Assembly: GCA_029962745.1 (NCBI GenBank)
Contig: CM057167.1
Coordinates: 20,589,102 to 20,653,101, forward strand
Reading direction: 5' to 3'
Origin: Echinometra lucunter
Lineage: Eukaryota; Echinodermata; Echinoidea; Camarodonta; Echinometridae
DNA: 64,000 nucleotides
Shown: positions 58,012 through 64,000 of the stretch, piece after piece
How the letters are laid out: the number at the start of each line of letters is the position of its first letter
How positions within the stretch are numbered: the first letter of the stretch is position 1
Translations under genes and position numbers: made by a program
Notes under the pieces: model-generated
What the model was told of the DNA's origin: nothing
Seen by the model: only the letters and a program-made list of their open reading frames with translations
Database searches by the model: none

Positions 58012-60193
58012 GATTCTAAACCTCAAGAAGAGGAAACAAAGGTTGATACAAAGGCAACTACTTACATCAAACTTAAAGTCAAGGCCATGGTAAGCTCCAC
58101 TGAAATGTTGATAATATTTTGATATGATGATTAAATTTGGTAGAAAAATCACCATTTTGAACATGAACAGCAAATATTACCTGTACTGCAGACCAGTTAG
58201 ACCCCAAGATATGTTGTTGTGTAAATTTGAATAAACTATTATGCAGAAAATCTTAAGATGCATATCTTATTTGGTATATATTCAAAAGAAATCATTTGAA
58301 AATGAACAACAAAGATTGTCTCTGAACTCATAGGCCTATGTGAGATATGCTAATGTGAAGTCCACACTTCCTTTTTGCTGCAGTTTGTATTTCCCATGAA
58401 ATATTATTATCAATATGTCTTTCTGTTATATATTTTGTGTTGTATCATTTTGTAGGATAACACAGAAATGCACTTTAAACTGAAGACTTCAACACCATTC
58501 CATAAGCTCATCACCAACTACTGCAATAAGATGGTGAGTATCAGTATCGCTATCTTTACTATGGTATAATTATCTTAGCATGTGTCATTGTTATGTTATT
58601 CGCTTGGATGGGAAGAGATCATAAGGGTTTTGTTTGTTCGTTTGTTTGGTGGTTTTTTTTTTTTTTCTTTTTTCATTTTTCTTTTCTTGTTATAAAAGGA
58701 TTGAAAAAGCATAACACTTTACAGGACCCTAACATTAATGTTAAAAATCATGTATTTTAACGAATTATTCATTTGCAATCAGTGCCTAGCAACATAGTAT
58801 TAGGTTAGTTATATATGTGCTCTATTATTATTGTTATTATCATTATTATTATTGTCTGATTTTTATCAAACTTTCACTGATAAGCTTGTTCTAAACTCAA
58901 TTTTAGCTGTTGCTACTCCTAAAGCCAACTTTAAGTGGGGAGTTACTTGTAAGATTCCTTATGTTGTAATACAAATATCTTTCTTTGCAAATAAAAGCTA
59001 CCAATATGTGGTACGTACTTCATTCACCTGAATCATTGTTGCCCAGGGCCCTTTTTCATAATACTTCAGTAACAAGTTGCAGTAACTGTTAAGAGCTACT
59101 TAAATTCTTGCATCTGATTGGCTGAGAGCAAATTTGTCATAGAAATGTGGCAGTTGTTATTGATTACAAGTTTTATTAAACAGGGCCCTGGTTGCCAATT
59201 TGTTCACAGGATGTCTCAACATCAGCATACAGATTCACATTTGAAGGCACGAGGCTGGACCCTAACAAAACCCCTCAGGATGTAAGTGTTACATGTATTA
59301 TCGATATAACAAAATACACTCTGCCTATATTTAAGAACTATTGGGAATAATTTTTTTTAAAAGAAGACTTGGAGAAAAATAGGGGGCATATGCCACCCCC
59401 CCCCCCCCCCTTGGCTCCGGCCCTCACTCCTAAAGTTAAGTTATGCCCAGTGGTTGGTATTCTCTTCAATTCAGTTTAACTTAACACTTTTCCTAAAGTC
59501 ATCTTTAGCAGTTCCAAGAAAAACTTAGACCTCAGTCTAAATTTCTTCTTTTTTTTTTTCAAGATTGGCTTTAAACGCATGAAAGGGTTTAAAGGCATTG
59601 GCTAACTTTGTGAGTAGCTGATTTAAAAAATTCTCAAACTAAGATGAAACATGTGTATGAGTACTTGTATTTGTACTCAAAAACCCTGAAACCAACCATA
59701 ATTTGGAATGAAAAAGTGTAAGTTAGACGCAAACAGCAATTTTATTATCCTTCGTCTCACGAGACAATCACTAAGAGGACTACTTTGCTTGAATTTGAAA
59801 ATGCCGTTATGTGCCTCCCGCCGCGTGATACGCCAATACACACAGTACGGTAAGGTGAGTCATACGCACATGCGCACTCCTTAATGTCTATTCTGTGCAA
59901 CCGACCCTCGTATATTTTTCAAACATTGGTTTACATTTTTGATATTTAAAAATACTTCCTGTGGATATTATACTTTGAAACTTTCAGACTGGTATTTTTA
60001 CACTATAACCCTTATGTTTATCCCATTTTCAAGTAACAAAACAAGATTTTTTTAAATCATAAAAATGTTACCCAATGCCTTTAAATTTTAGCAGAATACA
60101 CGCTATGGTGTCTATTCATTCATTCATTCACAGTACCAAATGGAAGATGACGACATCATTGATGTATTTAGCGAGCAGCTGGGAGGCCATTAA
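58012..60193 (+). CDS. Divergent SUMO-family ubiquitin-like modifier (first exon not certain)
   Basis: Four exons join in phase 0: 58012-58089, 58456-58533, 59210-59281 and 60134-60193 (stop TAA), 95 residues. An acidic/Lys-rich N-tail precedes the ubiquitin-like fold: YIKLKV, then MHFKLK, YRFTFEGTRLD and MEDDDIIDVF. It ends EQLGGH, so a processing protease would remove one residue to expose Gly-Gly for conjugation. YIKLKV, EMHFKLK and FEG look more like SUMO1 than SUMO2/3, while MEDDDIIDVF looks like SUMO2/3. The usual Thr before Gly-Gly is Leu, and YCNKMDVSTSA is unlike the family's YCxRQGL region. No internal SUMO acceptor motif (hydrophobic-K-x-E) is seen in the tail. Expected role: reversible conjugation to nuclear proteins through SAE1/2 and UBC9, unless divergence has changed this. 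Confidence 0.88.
59046..59190. mobile_element. MITE family T2 in SUMO-like intron
   Basis: The ends are gggccctttttcataatact and agttttattaaacagggccc-like text, inverted. The core is gcatctgattggctgagagc. It stops 19 bases before the exon at 59210, so only a short native stretch remains for the acceptor. Confidence 0.85.
59593..60080. mobile_element. 488-bp MITE family T5, copy in the last SUMO-like intron
   Basis: TTAA at 59589-59592 and 60081-60084. Same ends, length and orientation as 46634-47121. It ends 53 bases before the last exon. Confidence 0.9.
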
Positions 60194-60389
60194 CAAGTGA
60201 CGGGATGATATGAATGTGAACCACGGAAAGGAACTTCTATGCTGTGCCTTATGGGCCATTGGACATTTTGCAGCTGACGGGTTGAACAGGACAATACTTG
60301 TAGTTGAAATTAGTTTTGTGGGTATTATATGTGACCAGGCACCACCAAACCACCAAAAAGTCGCACTGTGTGATTTTCAGTTAGAGCTC

Positions 60390-60395
60390 AATAAA
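60390..60395 (+). terminator. Candidate polyadenylation signal of the SUMO-like gene
   Basis: An AATAAA hexamer about 200 bases after the stop codon, followed by a T-rich stretch (gtgttttttgtttg). Confidence 0.5.
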
Positions 60396-61051
60396 GGTGT
60401 TTTTTGTTTGCATGATTAAAATTTAGTTTTGGATATATCCTGTAAGGGTATACTTTTTCCTAAGTGATTTAAAAATTTGGAGGCACCAAACAATCTAAAA
60501 GTGCTTTTATCTTTTCTATTTTTTGTCACATTTGCACAATACCTCGTAAGTCAGAGTGCTTCAATAGACTGCAAACCTTAACCCCTTAATTCTCATTTTT
60601 TTCTGCTTGACTGGGCATTCCACATCCAATGCTAAGGGTTATATATCATTTTAAAGCTGAGAATCTACTCTTTCAGAATCAGACTTTAACTCAAAAATTC
60701 ATATCTGGCGACTTTTTGGTGATTTTGTGATGCCTGGTCATATACATGTATAGTGTTTCCAGAAAGAGAGAATTGTCATTTCAAATGACATCTCATCTCT
60801 TGCCGTAATTCAGGATTCTTCAGAAAATCATGGATTTTTCAAGAACAAATAAGAAAGTTTGTTCATCTTCACAATTTACAGTAGGTCTCCATAGGTGGCG
60901 CTATAAATTTTGTACATCTCGCGATTGAATTAATATATCAAACTTGATCATGTCCTGCTGGGCCACAGAGAGCTGCCTTCTATGATATACCATTGCTTTT
61001 CATTAACTGTATTGTATATGGCATTGAAGAAGACAGATACAGCTTATTGAT
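60396..61051. other. Downstream flank of SUMO-like gene
   Basis: AT-rich. Gtgaccaggcaccaccaaac (60331) pairs with a more diverged gtgatgcctggtcatat (60725-60741), so 60330-60745 may be an older inverted-repeat insertion overlapping the 3' UTR. No gene seen. Confidence 0.4.
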
Positions 61052-61442
61052 TGAAGCCAACCGCATGCTATACGATCAGTCTACAATCTGACTTTGGAAA
61101 AAAAATCATTATGGCACTTGAAATGAATATTCAAACAGGTAAAGTCATATGAATACTAAAATCTAAATTCTGGGCTATTGCAGCCTCCTCGGTGAAGATG
61201 AGCAAAATCAATCTCAGAGCGTAGTGACATCACACTAATCTTGCAACTGTCCACGATTTTAAGCTGATTTGGCCGTTACACAGAGTAAAATGCGTGCAGT
61301 AAACCAAGAGTTTGATTTTAGTATTCCTGTCATTATGCCAAATCTCAATAAGGATAATTTTACTTTTTAAAGATTTCACATTTCATACAAAATTTGATCA
61401 AAATGGGATCACAGTTGAATCGTATACTGTGCGGTTGGCTTA
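61052..61442. mobile_element. MITE family T3, copy 2
   Basis: The ends are ttgaagccaaccgcatgcta and gtatactgtgcggttggctt, inverted. The interior shares tacgatcagtctacaatc-like and tgatttt agtattcctgtc text with 44259-44682. Confidence 0.75.
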
Positions 61443-61852
61443 TATTGCACCCTGGCAAGTTTTTATACATGTAGTCACTGCAAATCATAACTTTTTTAGT
61501 TGTAAAAATAGATAGAAGTCTTGTGTACATGTATTCCAGTTTTCTAGTGTTGAGTTGCCCAGGGAACAATACCTCTTACTTATCATTATATTTGTATTAA
61601 GTCTTGTATTTTCATTCTGGCCGTTTATACATATATATTGCTTTGTAGGGCTGTTACAGTTTCATGCACAGTGGGGAAATTTATTAGTGGATTGTGCAAT
61701 TAACAGCGTGTAGTTTTTGCGTAAGAAGTAAATGCCATAAAAAGGGATCTAGTTTTGGTTGAAAGCCTTTTTTTAGCTTCATTACTAGCTTTCATCTTTG
61801 ATCGTTTACATTGTGATGCTTTGACTGTCTTCAGGGAATGGCAGAATCACAA

Positions 61853-62523
61853 CAGGGTTCCCATACATCAGTAAATAACTTAAAAAGTCGTGGAAAATAA
61901 AATTCTTCTGAAAAGTCATAGAAAAGGAAAAATGAATTCCTCAAGCCATGGTAACTTATGGAGATGGACTGTTGGTGTGGCCTCTGTGTGACTATAGCAG
62001 CCTTCCTGTATCACTGCATGGTATTCATATGCCACTTGGATGTCGCAACCATGGTTCTCGCAAGTACATAACACCCATGGTTCCAATACCATGCGTAAAG
62101 GGTTTCAGACAAGGAAGAACCATGTGTGAAATTGTTTCACCATGCATGGCAACAAGGGTAAAAAAATATTGGAGTATATATTCCTAACAATAATGATAAA
62201 TGTCACAGATTGTTTTGCTTTTTGGCAATGTATTTTTACTTTTATGCCATTAGTAGACAACTCCTGCTTACGAAGAAGTATTTTTCATCCTTTTACTATA
62301 GCATATACTGCTACCACACCTAACTTTAGGTGTTATTCCGTAAAACTTCCAAAACTTCGACGCTGTGTGCAGAGTGGGAACCGTGTGTGGATTTTTTTCT
62401 AGTGAGAACCCTGGTCGCAGCCCATACCAAAATGGTACATAAAAAGGCAGAGATGGGTCATGAAAAGTCACGGAAAGACATGGAATTTGGTTCAACTTCT
62501 CTATTATATATGTGGGAACCCTG
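61853..62523. mobile_element. Element with CAGGGTTCCCA ends, interrupted by hAT-like MITE T4
   Basis: The left end cagggttcccatac and right end tatgtgggaaccctg are inverted. A T4 element is inserted at 62050-62413. The outer target duplication is not clear (aatcacaa against catcaact). Confidence 0.75.
62050..62413. mobile_element. hAT-like MITE family T4, copy 2, with 8-bp target duplication
   Basis: It is flanked by GTCGCAAC (62042-62049) and GTCGCAGC (62414-62421), one mismatch. The ends are catggttctcgcaag and ctagtgagaaccctg. Same family as 45393-45954 but about 200 bp shorter. Confidence 0.85.
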
Positions 62524-63835
62524 CATCAACTTCTGTCACTTGTTCAAGGTCATAAACTCTGTATGTAACTTTCAACTTGCTATATTTTTCATTATTTCTC
62601 ATGACTTTCATTTCATTTGAAAGACTACGTTCTGTTTCTTTGCCATTTTTGTTTTGTTTTTAGGAAGCTGGTGTAAATAAGCTGAGCTTATCAATATTAT
62701 TCTTTCAGGAAGGTAGATATAAAAATGACATTCCTTTGCGACATTTAGGAGTATGTAAATGATAGTTGAATGCAGTGCCGTAGAGATCTCTTTGAATACA
62801 GTTTGAGTGTTAATCAAGTAATGAAAGTCCTGGAGACAAAATTTCTGTGCAGGAAGTTTTTTACAAACATAAACATTATCAACAAAAAAAAAGTTTTTGA
62901 AAGTGATTTCAATTCTTATGTAATCTATTGTTTTATAGATTTTTATTTATTTCTGTTTTTCAAATTTTAACTTTAAAGTTTGCAGTTTTAAAATGTTATC
63001 TGAACTGCTATTCAGTTAGAATAGATGATAACAGCTTTAAAAATAAAGGATAGGTGATAGTCAAGAAATGTGAGGAAATGCAGTTTCCTATTCATTTGCA
63101 CACAAACCTCAGATATTCTCCATTTTCAGGCTGACATGAGGTCCCAAAGTCGCATGACTCGATAACGGTACAATTGATTTTCGCAATCCAGTTTTTTGAA
63201 ATGTGCAAAACTTGAAAAAAGAAAGGTGCATGGCCTGAAATGCAGCAGTTCGAATTGGGCTGGAAAATTAATTATCTAGAGAGGCAATGATGAGCCCTCC
63301 CCCCGTATTTTTAGGGTTAACACCAATATTTTTCAATGTCAAAACCAAAAAAGTGTTGTTAGAACTGCTGGTATCTAAATGAGAGCTTTCAAATTTTACT
63401 TTTGGCAATAACTGGAATAAATTGACATAGATATTTCAGTACTACACTGCTTTGTTCCAAAGGAAAGAAAGTAAGTATTGTATGTTAAATGAACAAATGT
63501 ATTTGCTCATATACATTTTGATAAGTACCAATTGTGTAAAAAGTATAATCTATGAAATACTCGTCTTTCTCTAAGGATTTATGTATTAAAGCTTTTATTG
63601 GTAATAAAGGTAATTTTGTTTTTTAGTTATTAAAGTAATGTCTTTTTTTGTCTTCATTGTTGGCCTTGTTGTGATATTGTACTACATGTTTATTTTCTAC
63701 ATGTATCTGCATAAACAAAGGTACTCTATTGAAAAATAGAAAATTTCTCCAGACTGGAAGCTTTATGCAGTTTACAGGTTGCTCAGGAATACAAAATAAT
63801 TTAATTATAATCTTGGTTGTTTGCAATTGGCAATT
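62524..63835. other. Intergenic stretch without recognised genes
   Basis: AT-rich DNA. It carries no exon or complete repeat that can be supported from sequence alone. Confidence 0.4.
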
Positions 63836-64000
63836 GGGGGGTACTCAGATATTTTTTTTTTTGACGGATGTGTAAGGCCTGGACCTTGAACCCCTAACCC
63901 ATCTTTATAGGGGCAAATTTTAAGAAAGAGGTGCTCATGTTTAGGGATTTCTCGCAAAACGTAGACCCATGTTTAGGGATTTGTCGTAAAAACTGGACCC
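63836..64000. repeat. Start of a tandem repeat cut by the window end
   Basis: Two units of about 35-40 bp with catgtttagggatttstcgy and aaaac-tggaccc-like ends are visible from about 63938. The preceding text (gacccttgaacccctaaccc-like) is a related degenerate unit. The array probably continues beyond 64000. Confidence 0.6.

Overview
The window is animal nuclear DNA: AT-rich, intron-rich, full of short non-autonomous transposons, with two 500-base N gaps (28100-28599 and 56511-57010). A marine deuterostome, most likely an echinoderm such as a sea urchin, fits best. This is inferred from a long-inverted-repeat foldback element resembling the sea urchin TU elements, tRNA-derived SINEs, and what looks like high allelic divergence between two copies of one locus. 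There are no bacterial features.

Three genes can be read. (1) On the plus strand, five exons between 7404 and 11290, plus a probable upstream exon at 849-970, encode a Cys-rich, probably secreted protein. Its C-terminal part resembles a caspase/legumain-type (C13) fold but seems to lack the catalytic His and Cys. (2) On the minus strand, 20 coding exons from 51134 down to 31587 give a complete 831-residue ABCB6/HMT-1-type half ABC transporter. All NBD motifs are present. The exon phases were checked by hand and sum to 2496 nt. A 5' UTR exon lies at about 53735-53895. (3) On the plus strand, 58012-60193 carries four exons of a divergent SUMO-family gene, head to head with ABCB6. Its first, very short exon is either at 57252-57257 or lost in the gap.

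The most unusual region is 19.7-34.3 kb. The last two ABCB6 exons and their 3' flank occur twice in direct orientation (about 19725-23645 and 28998-34270). The copies differ by clean presence or absence of several MITEs. Copy 1 stops at the edge of a 4.45 kb foldback element (23646-28099) whose right end runs into the N gap. This may be a true partial tandem duplication, but two unmerged haplotypes joined in a scaffold are at least as likely.

The rest is intron or intergenic DNA. It holds foldback MITEs (several with readable TTAA or 8-bp target-site duplications), a Tc1-like palindrome, two minisatellite families rich in TGACCTTTGACCT, a (GAA)n tract, a cgagcgag satellite array running into the second gap, and a triplicated fragment of the ABCB6 Walker A exon.
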